Source: Trochalopteron elliotii
Taxonomy: Eukaryota > Chordata > Aves > Passeriformes > Leiothrichidae
NCBI GenBank assembly: GCA_024734555.1
Contig: JANPWX010000129.1
Location: forward strand, 1,070,548 to 1,134,547
DNA length: 64,000 nucleotides
Direction: 5' to 3'
A program made the translations under genes and the position numbers. Below the pieces are notes generated by a model. The model saw only the letters and a list, made by a program, of their open reading frames with translations, was not told the DNA's origin and ran no database searches. Shown here piece after piece: positions 52,374-64,000 of this stretch; within the stretch, counting starts at the first letter, position 1, and each line of letters opens with the position of its first letter.

Positions 52374-64000
<11,627 letters not shown>

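Overview
This window is vertebrate nuclear DNA and most likely avian. The only recognisable protein-coding sequence is two spliced C2H2 zinc-finger exons on the minus strand. They have GT/AG splice sites, large introns, no CpG island and no bacterial-style gene packing. An avian origin is an inference from low interspersed-repeat density, the absence of any recognisable Alu, B1 or L1 sequence, and one solo LTR that looks like a bird endogenous retrovirus. No species can be named. The first six bases are AAGCTT, so the window may start at a HindIII-cut clone end.

Right part (about 52,000 to 64,000): the 3' end of PRDM5, transcribed right to left. The penultimate exon (56990-57094) and the terminal coding exon (52209-52373) join in frame. 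They encode the last 89 residues, which form three consecutive zinc fingers and the conserved C-terminus after the last finger. A poly(A) signal lies about 180 bases past the stop. The intron between the exons is about 4.6 kb. The upstream intron runs off the right edge (at least 6.9 kb), and I see no further exon in it.

Left part (1 to about 52,000): AT-rich intergenic DNA 3' of PRDM5 with no gene I can name. In mammals PRDM5 is followed on this side by a long gene-poor interval before MAD2L1, so a desert is expected here, and no MAD2L1 exon was seen. Supportable features are a solo LTR of about 607 bp (43023-43629, minus orientation), microsatellites and homopolymer runs, and several short perfect inverted repeats. 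A few stretches keep CpGs and clustered homeodomain, POU or SOX-like motifs and look like candidate conserved noncoding elements. One small minus-strand open segment (41714-41939) has a splice-acceptor-like start and a poly(A) signal just past its stop; it is the best candidate for an undescribed terminal exon, but it is weak.

No CRISPR array, tRNA, rRNA, operon or novel multi-gene system is visible. The many 60-220 codon open frames behave like chance frames in CpG-poor vertebrate DNA.
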